Positions 1-7,021 of a stretch of DNA of 11,836 bases are shown here, in pieces. Source of the stretch: Candidatus Limivicinus faecipullorum (GTDB taxonomy: Bacteria > Bacillota > Clostridia > Oscillospirales > Oscillospiraceae); contig DVHY01000161.1 in assembly GCA_018711755.1 (NCBI GenBank), positions 1 to 11,836 of the forward strand, read 5' to 3'. The position numbers were made by a program, and so were the translations under genes. The notes under the pieces were generated by a model, which did no database searches, had not been told where the DNA came from, and saw only the letters and a list, made by a program, of their open reading frames with translations. How positions within the stretch are numbered: the first letter of the stretch is position 1; every line of letters starts with the position of its first letter.

Positions 1-3
1 ATC

Positions 4-783
4 TCACATGGGCCTGAAATGAGCCGTAGAGCCGTCGGATACGTCGATAATACCGATATCTCCCTCCAGCAGTTGAGACATAACGGACACCAGCATGCCG
101 AATTTATATTCGGTATCCCCCGGCCCGCCCAGCTTGACGGTGTACTTGTCCCCCAGGGCAAAGACCACGTCGTACTTATCGGAGAAGTCAATGCTCTCCA
201 CCTGCTTATACAGGTCCCTGGCCTCCAGCTGGTAGAGGACCTGGGCCAGATATTCCACCAGCTCCGTGTCATTGTCCTCGGTGAGCATGGTCTCTCCTAT
301 GAAGAGGGTGCCGGGAGATATGCCCTCAATGGATATCATGTCCGCCAGCTCCTCTTCCGTGGCCTTGCCCAGCACCTTGCAGCTGTGGTCTATGCTCCAC
401 ATCTCGTCGCCCAGGGCGATATAGGCCAGGGCCTGGCTCTCCGTCACGGTTATTATTACCTTATTTGGCAGACTTCTTTCAACGGACACCTCTTCCACAT
501 AGGGCAATTTTGCAAATACCCGGCTCAAAGCGGAAAAGCGGTCGAAGAAGAAGAGGTTGTCCCCCTCTTCTATGTCTATGGCCTGTATTATTTCCTCGTC
601 GGTATAGTGAGTATTCCCCTCCACCTGGATATTGGTTATCCTGAAGAAGATACTCATTACAAATATGGTGGTGACTATCACCAGAAAGAACACGATAGGA
701 CCGCTGAAGCTGCTGAGATACTGGGACAGGCTCATTCTTTCCGGGCTGTCAGCGGCCTTTCTCTTATGGATTTTCCTTGCCAT
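4..783 (-). CDS. ftsQ: Cell division protein FtsQ/DivIB
   Basis: Bitopic membrane protein of the septal FtsQ/DivIB-FtsL-DivIC complex, which recruits and activates septal wall synthesis. Numbering from the longest ORF start: a basic cytoplasmic tail (about 1-30), one hydrophobic segment (about 32-48), then a POTRA domain (about 50-118) beginning ITNIQVEGNTHYT and containing LPYVEEVSVERSLPNKV, followed by a beta domain ending in IIDVSDGSTAHFRP, the usual close of Clostridia-type proteins. Total length of about 260 residues is normal. The longest ORF begins at 789, but the AAAGGA Shine-Dalgarno is only 1 nt from that ATG and 7 nt from the ATG two codons later, so 783 is chosen. It follows murA by 12 nt, and the murA stop codon overlaps this ribosome binding site, so the two are probably translationally coupled. 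The stop codon TGA is at 6-4, so the gene is complete, with nothing readable beyond it. Confidence 0.93.
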   Translation of the reverse strand: MARKIHKRKAADSPERMSLSQYLSSFSGPIVFFLVIVTTIFVMSIFFRITNIQVEGNTHYTDEEIIQAIDIEEGDNLFFFDRFSALSRVFAKLPYVEEVSVERSLPNKVIITVTESQALAYIALGDEMWSIDHSCKVLGKATEEELADMISIEGISPGTLFIGETMLTEDNDTELVEYLAQVLYQLEARDLYKQVESIDFSDKYDVVFALGDKYTVKLGGPGDTEYKFGMLVSVMSQLLEGDIGIIDVSDGSTAHFRPM

Positions 784-790
784 CGGCATA

Positions 791-796
791 TCCTTT
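791..796 (-). promoter_or_regulatory. ftsQ ribosome binding site that decides the start
   Basis: AAAGGA on the minus strand, sharing its first base with the murA TGA stop. It lies 7 nt before the ATG at 783 but only 1 nt before the in-frame ATG at 789. Standard spacing therefore favours the downstream start, giving a protein beginning MARKIHKR. Confidence 0.6.
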
Positions 797-2049
797 CAGT
801 ATTCCAAATATATATCCGCTCCCAGGGAGCGCAGGCGCATGTCAAAGCGTTCATAGCCCCGGGTGACGTGTCCGTCGTCAAATATGGTGGACTCCCCCCG
901 GGCGGCCAGGGCGGCCACTATCATGGCTGCTCCGCCCCGCAGGTCGGTGGCGGTGAGGGCGGCGCCGTGGAGGCAGTCCACTCCCCATATCTCCGCCCGG
1001 CGGCCGGATACGGCTATATCCGCCCCCAGGCGCTGCAGCTCCGGCACCTGGCGGTATCTGTTCTCAAAGATGTTCTCGGTTATCACGGTCTTGCCCTCGG
1101 CCTTCAAAAGCGCCGCCATAAGCACGGGCTGGGCGTCGGTGGGAAAACCGGGATAGGGCTCCGTCTCCAGTTCACCCACGGCCTTCAGTCTGGCCGGGGC
1201 TTTCACCCGAACACTGCGATTAGAGTTTATTATATCACAGCCGGCACATTTTAGGAAGTGGAGAACTGTTGAAAAATGCGCCGGGTCCACCCCCCGCATT
1301 TCAACATTTCCGCCAGTCGCCGCCGCAGCGCAGGCTATGGTGGAGGCCACTATCCTGTCCGGTATTATCCTGTGGCTCACGGCCTTTGCCGGCCTGAAGT
1401 CCCCGACGGACACCGTGTCCGTACCCGCCCCGGCCACCTCCAGCCCCATGGCCCGGAGGTATTCCTGCAAAGCCACTATCTCCGGTTCCCGGGCGGCGCC
1501 GTGTATCACGGTCTCTCCCTTTGCCCTGGCCGCCGCCAGCATGATGTTCTCCGTCGCCCCCACGCTGGGGAAGGGCAGGACTATCTTCTCGCCGTGGAGC
1601 TCTTCCGCCCGGCAGCTGATCTCTCCCCCTGCCTCCTCTATCTCCGCCCCCATCTGCCGCAGAGCGGCCAGGTGCAGGTCGATGGGCCGCTTGCCCAGCT
1701 GGCAGCCGCCCGGAAGGCTGAGTTTGGCCCCTCCGCAGCGGGCTATCAGCGCCCCCATGAATATCACCGAGGAGCGCATCTCCACCATGAGGGAGTGGGG
1801 AATCTCGCTGCGGCACAGGGCCTGGGAATCTATGTATACCTCTCCGCCCCACTGTTCGGCGGTGCAGCCCAGGTGCCTGAGTATCCTCAGCGCCGCGTCC
1901 ACGTCCCTCAGCTGGGGCACGTTCAGCAGCTCCGTCGCCGCCGGGCTTACTATCGAGGCGGCTATTATGGGCAGAGACGCATTTTTGGAGCCCTGCACAA
2001 AGCAGGAGCCCTCCAGTCTGTTTCCGCCTCTAAGGTGCCATATATCCAT
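796..2049 (-). CDS. murA: UDP-N-acetylglucosamine 1-carboxyvinyltransferase MurA
   Basis: Cytoplasmic enzyme transferring enolpyruvate from phosphoenolpyruvate to UDP-GlcNAc, the first committed step of peptidoglycan synthesis. Counting from the ATG at 2049 (417 residues), the catalytic residues fall on or next to E. coli numbering: K22-N23 in GSKNASLP, the PEP/fosfomycin-binding Cys116 in LPGGCQLGKRPIDLH (E. coli Cys115) with R121 beside it, D305 in PTDAQP, D369 in ATDLRGGA, and R397 in TRGYERF. This numbering supports 2049 rather than the in-frame ATG at 2067, as does a typical MurA opening (MDIWHLRGGNRLEG). The Cys, rather than Asp, suggests a fosfomycin-sensitive enzyme (inference). It lies 74 nt after murG, behind a terminator-like hairpin that includes the G-rich ribosome binding site, so its expression may be set separately from the upstream operon. 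Many Bacillota carry a second MurA elsewhere; this window cannot show whether this one does. Confidence 0.97.
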   Translation of the reverse strand: MDIWHLRGGNRLEGSCFVQGSKNASLPIIAASIVSPAATELLNVPQLRDVDAALRILRHLGCTAEQWGGEVYIDSQALCRSEIPHSLMVEMRSSVIFMGALIARCGGAKLSLPGGCQLGKRPIDLHLAALRQMGAEIEEAGGEISCRAEELHGEKIVLPFPSVGATENIMLAAARAKGETVIHGAAREPEIVALQEYLRAMGLEVAGAGTDTVSVGDFRPAKAVSHRIIPDRIVASTIACAAAATGGNVEMRGVDPAHFSTVLHFLKCAGCDIINSNRSVRVKAPARLKAVGELETEPYPGFPTDAQPVLMAALLKAEGKTVITENIFENRYRQVPELQRLGADIAVSGRRAEIWGVDCLHGAALTATDLRGGAAMIVAALAARGESTIFDDGHVTRGYERFDMRLRSLGADIYLEY

Positions 2050-2050
2050 G

Positions 2051-2099
2051 AAAAACCCCCCGTGCATTCAAATCAAGCTATCCTATGCACAGGGGGTCT
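2051..2099 (-). terminator. Terminator-like hairpin between murG and murA (possible attenuator)
   Basis: Read on the minus strand, ACCCCCTGTGCAT (2097-2085) pairs with ATGCACGGGGGGT (2067-2055) as 13 continuous pairs including one U.G wobble. Two weaker pairs extend it outwards (2098 with 2054, 2099 with 2053). The loop is 17 nt (2084-2068). A five-T run (2055-2051) follows the 3' arm, the form of an intrinsic terminator for transcripts coming from murG. On the plus strand no T tract follows, so the signal is directional. The loop is larger than usual for a terminator. The run of Gs in the 3' arm is also the likely murA ribosome binding site, and the murA ATG begins one base after the T run, so the hairpin could also block translation. 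Function is inferred from sequence only. Confidence 0.65.
2056..2061 (-). promoter_or_regulatory. Probable murA ribosome binding site inside hairpin
   Basis: GGGGGG on the minus strand, 6 nt before the ATG at 2049. It is an imperfect Shine-Dalgarno match but correctly placed. The alternative ATG at 2067 has only an AGGA 13 nt upstream. The G run is buried in the 3' arm of the 13-bp stem, so it would be inaccessible when the hairpin forms. Confidence 0.45.
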
Positions 2100-2123
2100 G
2101 AAATGTTCTGCTTTTATAAAGGC

Positions 2124-3242
2124 TCAGTTCACCATGTCCAGGATTATCCGGCATATCCTGTCCGTTGCGTCGGGCAGAGCCAAAGACTTCATCGCATCGG
2201 ACATGGACTCCAGCCGGCCCTGGTCGGAGAGCAGCTCCTCCGCCAGCTCCAGCAGGGAGGCGGCGTCAAACTCCCCTTCCAGCAGTACCTTGGCGCCGCC
2301 GGCTTTTTCCAGCACCCGCGCGTTGCGCTCCTGATGGTGGTTGGTCACATTGGGGGAAGGCACCATTATCACCGGCTTTGCCATGTAGGTGAGCTCGGAA
2401 ATAGTGGAGGCCCCCGCCCGGCACATCACCAGATCCGCCGCGGCCATGACTCTGGGCATGTCGAAGATGTACTCCCTCACCTCAGCTTTCCGCTGAGCCA
2501 TGTCAGGAGCCGTCTCCTTGAGTTTTTCCATCACCCCTGCGTAGTACATCCTCCCGGCGGCGTGAAGCAGCCTGAAGCTCTGAGAGCCGTCCAGCATAGG
2601 TATCAGCTCCGTCATGATGCCGTTCATGTGCCCTGCTCCCAGGGAGCCCCACACGGACAGCAGCAGCTTCTCGTCCTGGGCAATGCCCAGCTCGGCCTTG
2701 GCCCGGGCCTTGGTATACGCGGCGAACTCCCCTCTCACCGGCGTGCCGGTGACGGAGACTTTCTCCGGATCGGGATAATACTGGCGGCTCTCCTCAAAGC
2801 CCACCATTATCCTGTCCACTTCCCTGGCCAGGAGCTTGGTGGTGAGGCCGGGGACGGCATTGCTCTCGTGCACGGCGGTAGGGATATGCAGCTCCGAGGC
2901 CGCCTTCAGCACAGGAAAGCACACGTAGCCCCCTGTGCCAATCACTGCATCCGGGCCGAAATCCCGGATCATGCGCTTGGCCTCGTGGTGGGAGGCCGCC
3001 ACATTCTTCACGGTGGCTATGTTGTGCAGCAGCGCATCCAGGTTCTTGCCCCGGCTGAGGTTGGTTATCTTCAAAGGCCTTATCTCATAGCCCGCCCGGG
3101 GCACCAGGTCCATCTCCATCTTGCCCTCCGCGCCCAGGAACAGGAACTGGCTGTCGGGCATGAGCTCTTTCAGCCGCCCGGCCACCGCCAGGGCTGGGTT
3201 GATGTGTCCGGCGGTACCGCCGCAGGTGAGGATAAATTTCAT
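2124..3242 (-). CDS. murG: Lipid II synthase MurG (UDP-GlcNAc transferase)
   Basis: Peripheral membrane GT-B glycosyltransferase that adds GlcNAc from UDP-GlcNAc to lipid I on the cytoplasmic face, giving lipid II. It has 372 residues, normal for the family. The N-terminal acceptor domain shows the glycine-rich loop GGTAGH (8-13), GTGGY (102-106) and HESNAVPG (125-132). The C-terminal donor domain shows WGSLGA (198-203), the sugar-nucleotide signature RAGASTISEL (275-284), and an NHHQ variant (301-304) of the usual DNHQ. Trp198 replaces the first Gly of the more common GGS(L/Q)GA loop. The start ATG has AAAGGA about 9-10 nt upstream. It follows ftsW by 17 nt and is separated from murA by a terminator-like hairpin. 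Confidence 0.97.
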   Translation of the reverse strand: MKFILTCGGTAGHINPALAVAGRLKELMPDSQFLFLGAEGKMEMDLVPRAGYEIRPLKITNLSRGKNLDALLHNIATVKNVAASHHEAKRMIRDFGPDAVIGTGGYVCFPVLKAASELHIPTAVHESNAVPGLTTKLLAREVDRIMVGFEESRQYYPDPEKVSVTGTPVRGEFAAYTKARAKAELGIAQDEKLLLSVWGSLGAGHMNGIMTELIPMLDGSQSFRLLHAAGRMYYAGVMEKLKETAPDMAQRKAEVREYIFDMPRVMAAADLVMCRAGASTISELTYMAKPVIMVPSPNVTNHHQERNARVLEKAGGAKVLLEGEFDAASLLELAEELLSDQGRLESMSDAMKSLALPDATDRICRIILDMVN

Positions 3243-3259
3243 TTTCCGTCTTCCTTTCT

Positions 3260-4414
3260 CTATTTCAATGAGACGTCTCTTGAAGCGCTGAGGATGATGC
3301 CCATCTCAAAGAGCTGGATGAGCAGGGCGTTGCCCCCGTAGCTGAACAGCGGCAGGGAGATGCCGGTACAGGGCACCAGGTTGGTGACCACCGCCACGTT
3401 GAGGAAAACCTGCAGCGCCAGCATGGTGCTCACGCCGGCGCAGACCAGAAAGCCGTATCTGCTGCTCTGGTGTATGGCTATCCAGTATCCCCGCAGTATC
3501 AGCAGGGCAAAGAGGCAGAGTATCAGCGCCGCCCCGATAAAGCCCAGCTCCTCGCAGACCACGGAGAAGATAAAGTCGTTGTGCTCCTCCGGCAGATACA
3601 GGTATTTCTGCCGGCTGCCCCCCAGGCCCAGGCCGCTGAGGCCCCCGGAGCCTATGGAGTAGAGGGACTGGACTATCTGATAGCCCTCGTCGGAGGGGCT
3701 GGAAAAGGGGTCCAGCCAGGTGCTGATGCGGCCGGAGGCATAGGGGAAGAAGGTCAGCAGCACCGTGAGTCCGCCCAGGGCCGCGCCTATGGCTGCGATG
3801 AACCAGCCCAGGCCCACGCCGCCCAGGAACATCATCACCCCGCCCAGGGAGATTATGATGATGGAGGCGGAGAAATGGGGCTCCAGCACCAGCAGGCCCA
3901 CTATCAGGGCCAAAATGCCCAGGAAAGGCAGTATGCCGTATTTGAAGCTCCTCATCCTGCCCTGGAACCGGCATATCATAGAGGAAAAGGTCAGTATGAC
4001 CGCCAGCTTAGCCAGCTCCGAGGGCTGGAGAGTCAGTCCGCCCACGCCCAGCCAGCGGCGGGAGCCGTTGGCCTTCACGCCGATTATGGGCACCAGCATC
4101 AGCAGCACTATGGTCAGGACCATGAAATGCAGGGAATATTTCCTGTACAGCTCCATCGGTATCCGGGAGGCCAGCAGCATGGCCCCCAGGCCCAGCAGGG
4201 CAAATATGAGCTGGCGCACGAAGTAATAGGCCCCGTTGCCGCCGGTGACTTCCCCGGGGTCGTAATAGGCTCTGGCATAGCTGGAAGAGAGCACCATCAC
4301 CACCCCCGCGGCAAGAAGGATAAGCGCCGTTGTGAAGAAGCCTGCGTCCAGGCTGGCTCTGCGCTTCTTTGCCGGGGCAGAAAAATCGGAGAGGCGGGCG
4401 CTGTCGTAACGCAT
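3260..4414 (-). CDS. ftsW: Septal peptidoglycan glycosyltransferase FtsW (SEDS family)
   Basis: Polytopic membrane protein that polymerises lipid II into glycan strands at the septum, working with FtsI. It has 384 residues with about ten hydrophobic segments. SEDS landmarks are visible: GSRRWLGVGGLTLQPSELAK (117-136) after TM4, LEPHFSASI (177-185), the extracellular loop ending in PEEHNDFIFSVVCEELG (275-291), where Asp280 matches the catalytic aspartate of FtsW/RodA, and the C-terminal GISLPLFSYGG (351-361). The 24-residue charged N-terminal tail before TM1 is unremarkable. Its GGAGG ribosome binding site is 7 nt before the ATG. SpoVE or RodA are the alternative family members; position beside murG in a dcw cluster favours FtsW, although one protein could serve both division and sporulation (inference). 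murD, often found just upstream, is absent; only 27 nt separate this gene from mraY. Confidence 0.95.
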   Translation of the reverse strand: MRYDSARLSDFSAPAKKRRASLDAGFFTTALILLAAGVVMVLSSSYARAYYDPGEVTGGNGAYYFVRQLIFALLGLGAMLLASRIPMELYRKYSLHFMVLTIVLLMLVPIIGVKANGSRRWLGVGGLTLQPSELAKLAVILTFSSMICRFQGRMRSFKYGILPFLGILALIVGLLVLEPHFSASIIIISLGGVMMFLGGVGLGWFIAAIGAALGGLTVLLTFFPYASGRISTWLDPFSSPSDEGYQIVQSLYSIGSGGLSGLGLGGSRQKYLYLPEEHNDFIFSVVCEELGFIGAALILCLFALLILRGYWIAIHQSSRYGFLVCAGVSTMLALQVFLNVAVVTNLVPCTGISLPLFSYGGNALLIQLFEMGIILSASRDVSLK

Positions 4415-4441
4415 GTTCCCACCTCCCCGAACACAAGTATC

Positions 4442-5458
4442 TTATAGACCCATGAAATGTCTGCACACCACAATAAATGATATGATGGACATCAGGAGAG
4501 ATATGCCTGTAAACAGGGTAAAAATTTCTTTTTCCTTCCATTTGTGGCCGGTCCAGCCGCCCATCTCCAGATGGTGGTGGAAGGGGGCCATTTTGAACAC
4601 CCGCTTTCCGTGGCTGAGCTTGAAGTAACCCACCTGGATTATGTCGGACAGGGTCTCCATGAGGAACACGAAGCCCAGGGAGATGAGCATGAAGGGCATG
4701 TTGTAGGCGTAGGCCAGGGCAGCTATGATGCCGCCCAGAAACAGGGAGCCGGTATCTCCCATGAAGCATTTAGCGGGGTTGAAGTTGTATATGAGAAAGC
4801 CAATGAGCCCGCCTATCATGGCCGAGGCCATGATGCCCATCTGCTCGAACTCGTCTCCAAACACCAGAGTGATGGCCACGAAGAAGAGGAACACCGGGAT
4901 GGAGGTGCCGGCGGCCAGGCCGTCGATACCGTCGGTGATGTTCACGGCGTTCACCGTGCCCACGATTATCAAGGAGGATATGAGGAAATACAGCCACTCC
5001 GGCATGTATATGGTCTTATCCACAAAGAAGAGGTAGAAGTTCGGCCGCACATAGCCTATCTGCCGCATCAGCAGCACGAAGACCAGGGAGGCCACCAGCT
5101 GCAGCAGGAACTTGGCCTTGGCCGTGAGGCCCAGGTTCTGTTTCTTGGCCAGCTTCTCCCAGTCGTCCAGGAAGCCTATGGCTCCGAAGACGCAGGCAAA
5201 AAGCATGATGAAAATATTTACGAACTCGCCTCTGAGCATGCCGTCAAAACCTACGGTGAGGCAGACCAGCGCCGCGGCCAGTATGAACATCACGCCGCCC
5301 ATGGTGGGGGTGCCGGTCTTGCCCATGTGCCAGGTGGGGCCGTTTTCCTTTATTTCCTGCCCCGCCTTTATACGGCGCAGCCAGGCCACATAATACTTCC
5401 CGAAAGCGCTGGCAAAGAGGAAAGCCAGAACAAATGCAGTTATTAGCTTTATCGTCAT
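4442..5458 (-). CDS. mraY: Phospho-MurNAc-pentapeptide transferase MraY
   Basis: Integral membrane enzyme that transfers phospho-MurNAc-pentapeptide from UDP to undecaprenyl phosphate, producing lipid I. Counting from the ATG at 5458 (338 residues), it shows GKTGTPTMGG (46-55), the Mg-binding Asp pair in FLDDWEK (D98-D99), NITDGIDGL (173-181), FMGDTGS with Asp235 (232-238), and the HHH motif in APFHHHLEMGG (294-296). About ten membrane segments are apparent. The longest ORF begins at 5470, but a GGAG lies exactly 6 nt before the ATG at 5458 and no good site precedes the first ATG. It follows murE by 26 nt. murF usually lies in this gap in related clusters and is not here. Confidence 0.97.
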   Translation of the reverse strand: MTIKLITAFVLAFLFASAFGKYYVAWLRRIKAGQEIKENGPTWHMGKTGTPTMGGVMFILAAALVCLTVGFDGMLRGEFVNIFIMLFACVFGAIGFLDDWEKLAKKQNLGLTAKAKFLLQLVASLVFVLLMRQIGYVRPNFYLFFVDKTIYMPEWLYFLISSLIIVGTVNAVNITDGIDGLAAGTSIPVFLFFVAITLVFGDEFEQMGIMASAMIGGLIGFLIYNFNPAKCFMGDTGSLFLGGIIAALAYAYNMPFMLISLGFVFLMETLSDIIQVGYFKLSHGKRVFKMAPFHHHLEMGGWTGHKWKEKEIFTLFTGISLLMSIISFIVVCRHFMGL

Positions 5459-5464
5459 CGCATT

Positions 5465-5468
5465 CTCC
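5465..5468 (-). promoter_or_regulatory. mraY ribosome binding site that decides the start
   Basis: GGAG on the minus strand, 6 nt before the ATG at 5458. It overlaps the second codon region of the longer reading frame that opens at 5470, so the upstream ATG is unlikely to be the main start. Confidence 0.6.
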
Positions 5469-5484
5469 ATAACCCGGGCCGCTG

Positions 5485-6942
5485 TCAGCCCACAGTACTT
5501 CTCTTTTTCAGGTACTCGGCGACTATCTCCCGCTCGTCCATATGGACTCGCTGGTGGCCGATCACCTGATAGTCTTCATGGCCTTTCCCGGCAAGCAATA
5601 TTACATCACCAGGGCCCGCCTTGTCAATAGCCCAGGCTATGGCTTCCCTCCGGTCGCATATAACTTTGTAAGGGGTGTGCCGGTTTTTAAGGCCCGGCAG
5701 TATCTCATTTATAATTTCCATAGGTTCTTCCGTGCGGGGATTGTCGCTGGTGACCACCACAAGATCCGCATTATCCGCGGCAATGGCGCCCATGAGGGGT
5801 CGCTTCAGCTTATCCCTGTCCCCGCCGCAGCCGAAGAGCACTATCAGCCTGCCCCTGGTCACCGGGCGCAGGGTCTTCAGCACATTCTCCAGGGCGTCGG
5901 GCTTGTGGGAATAGTCGATTACTATGGAATAGTCCCCGTCGGTGGGCACCGGCTCCATACGGCCCTTAACTCCCTTGGCCGTGGCCAGAGCGTCTGCACA
6001 TTTGTCCAGGCTTATTCCCAAGCAGCTGGCGGCAGCGATGACTCCCAGAGCATTATGTACCGAGAACATGCCCGGTATGTTCAGCCTCACCAGGGCTATC
6101 TCCCCCCCGTGGACTGCGGCAAAGCGGACGCCGGCGGCGGAGAGCCTTATGTCCTTTGCGATTATATCGGCGTCGTTGCGCTCCGCCGAGTAGCTGGTCA
6201 CCGGGCAGCTCAGGCCCCGGGCCATAAAGTCCGCCCATTTGTCATCTATATTTATACAGGCGGCGTCGCACTGAGAAAAGAGTTTCTTCTTTGCGGCGGC
6301 GTATTCCTCCATGGTCCCGTGGAGGTCCAGGTGGTCCTGGCTCAGGTTGGTGAACACCGCCACGTCGAAGCTGAGCCCCGCCACCCGCTCCAAAGCCAGG
6401 GAATGGGAGGAGACCTCCATCACCACGTGGGTACAGCCCGCCTTCTTCATGGCGCAAAACAGTTTTTGCAGCTCATAGCTCTCCGGGGTGGTGTACTCGG
6501 TGTGGATGAGCTCGTCGCCTATCATGTTGCCGTTGGTGCCGATAAGGCCCACCTTTGCCCCCAGCTCATCCTCCAGCAGGTGCTTTAGCAAAATGGTGGA
6601 GCTGGTCTTGCCGCTGGTGCCGGTAAAGCCTATGAGCTTCATGGAGGCGGCGGGGTCGCCGAAGAAGTTCCGGCTGCATATGGCCAGGCCATAGCGGCAG
6701 TCCGGGGTCTGCACCCAGGCCGTCCCCTCCTCCGGCACATCCTGGCACAGCACGGCGGCGGCCCCCTTTTCCAGGGCCACCGGGATGAACCTGTGTCCGT
6801 CCACCGTCAGTCCCTTCACCGCCACGAACAGGTCCCCGGGCCGGGTGTGCCTGGAGTCATAGCTTATGCCGCTTATCTCCATATCCATATCGGCGGTGCA
6901 GGCGCTTATATCTATATCTTTCAGTATTTCTCTGAGTTTCAT
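5485..6942 (-). CDS. murE: UDP-MurNAc-tripeptide synthetase MurE (meso-DAP type)
   Basis: Cytoplasmic ATP-dependent Mur ligase adding the third stem-peptide residue to UDP-MurNAc-L-Ala-D-Glu. Counting from the ATG at 6942 (485 residues), the N-terminal UDP-substrate domain is followed by the P-loop GFTGTSGKTSS (105-115), the central ligase motifs VMEVSSHSLAL and TNLSQDHLDLHG, and the C-terminal domain with FGCGGDRDKLKRP, DNPR (400-403) and LAGKGHEDYQ. DNPR followed by E is the recognised signature for meso-diaminopimelate rather than lysine, so the wall is predicted to be DAP-type. The frame opens at 6984, but that ATG has no Shine-Dalgarno, whereas 6942 has GGAG at 6 nt and begins MKLREIL like other MurE proteins. 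A promoter-like sequence overlapping the end of ftsI would start transcription near 6986, giving a leader of roughly 44 nt. No murF is fused to or follows it. Confidence 0.97.
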   Translation of the reverse strand: MKLREILKDIDISACTADMDMEISGISYDSRHTRPGDLFVAVKGLTVDGHRFIPVALEKGAAAVLCQDVPEEGTAWVQTPDCRYGLAICSRNFFGDPAASMKLIGFTGTSGKTSSTILLKHLLEDELGAKVGLIGTNGNMIGDELIHTEYTTPESYELQKLFCAMKKAGCTHVVMEVSSHSLALERVAGLSFDVAVFTNLSQDHLDLHGTMEEYAAAKKKLFSQCDAACINIDDKWADFMARGLSCPVTSYSAERNDADIIAKDIRLSAAGVRFAAVHGGEIALVRLNIPGMFSVHNALGVIAAASCLGISLDKCADALATAKGVKGRMEPVPTDGDYSIVIDYSHKPDALENVLKTLRPVTRGRLIVLFGCGGDRDKLKRPLMGAIAADNADLVVVTSDNPRTEEPMEIINEILPGLKNRHTPYKVICDRREAIAWAIDKAGPGDVILLAGKGHEDYQVIGHQRVHMDEREIVAEYLKKRSTVG

Positions 6943-6948
6943 ACTGTT

Positions 6949-6952
6949 CTCC
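6949..6952 (-). promoter_or_regulatory. murE ribosome binding site that decides the start
   Basis: GGAG on the minus strand, 6 nt before the ATG at 6942. The upstream in-frame ATG at 6984 lacks any purine-rich site at a usable distance, and the extra 14 residues (basic, MARRHKPREK) do not match the MurE family start. Confidence 0.65.
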
Positions 6953-6992
6953 GTTTTCTCCCGGGGCTTGTGCCTCCGGGCCATGCCATGAC

Positions 6993-7021
6993 ATTTTATA
7001 CCAGAAGTCCCTCCCGGTCAA
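6993..7021 (-). promoter_or_regulatory. Candidate internal promoter for murE
   Basis: On the minus strand, TTGACC (7021-7016, 5 of 6 to the -35 consensus) and TAAAAT (6998-6993, 5 of 6 to the -10 consensus) are separated by exactly 17 bp. The -35 overlaps the last codon and stop of ftsI. Predicted start of transcription is near 6986, about 44 nt before the murE ATG at 6942. This is a consensus match in an otherwise tight operon; activity is inferred. Confidence 0.5.

Noticed and set aside
19..1254. 411-residue plus-strand open frame opposite ftsQ and murA
   Set aside because: It lies antisense to two clearly conserved genes, has no recognisable domain, and has a His/Gly/Gln-rich composition typical of reverse-complement frames in GC-rich genes.
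2085..3341. 418-residue plus-strand frame opposite murG
   Set aside because: Antisense shadow of murG with no domain, no ribosome binding site and His/Gln/Gly-rich low-information sequence.
3470..5446. Plus-strand frames of 325 and 300 residues opposite ftsW and mraY
   Set aside because: Antisense to strongly conserved membrane proteins; composition is an artefact of the complementary hydrophobic codons.
6953..6985. Short imperfect hairpin (CCCGG/CCGGG with GGC/GCC) in the murE leader
   Set aside because: Small stem with a mismatch, no T tract and weak symmetry; expected by chance in GC-rich sequence.
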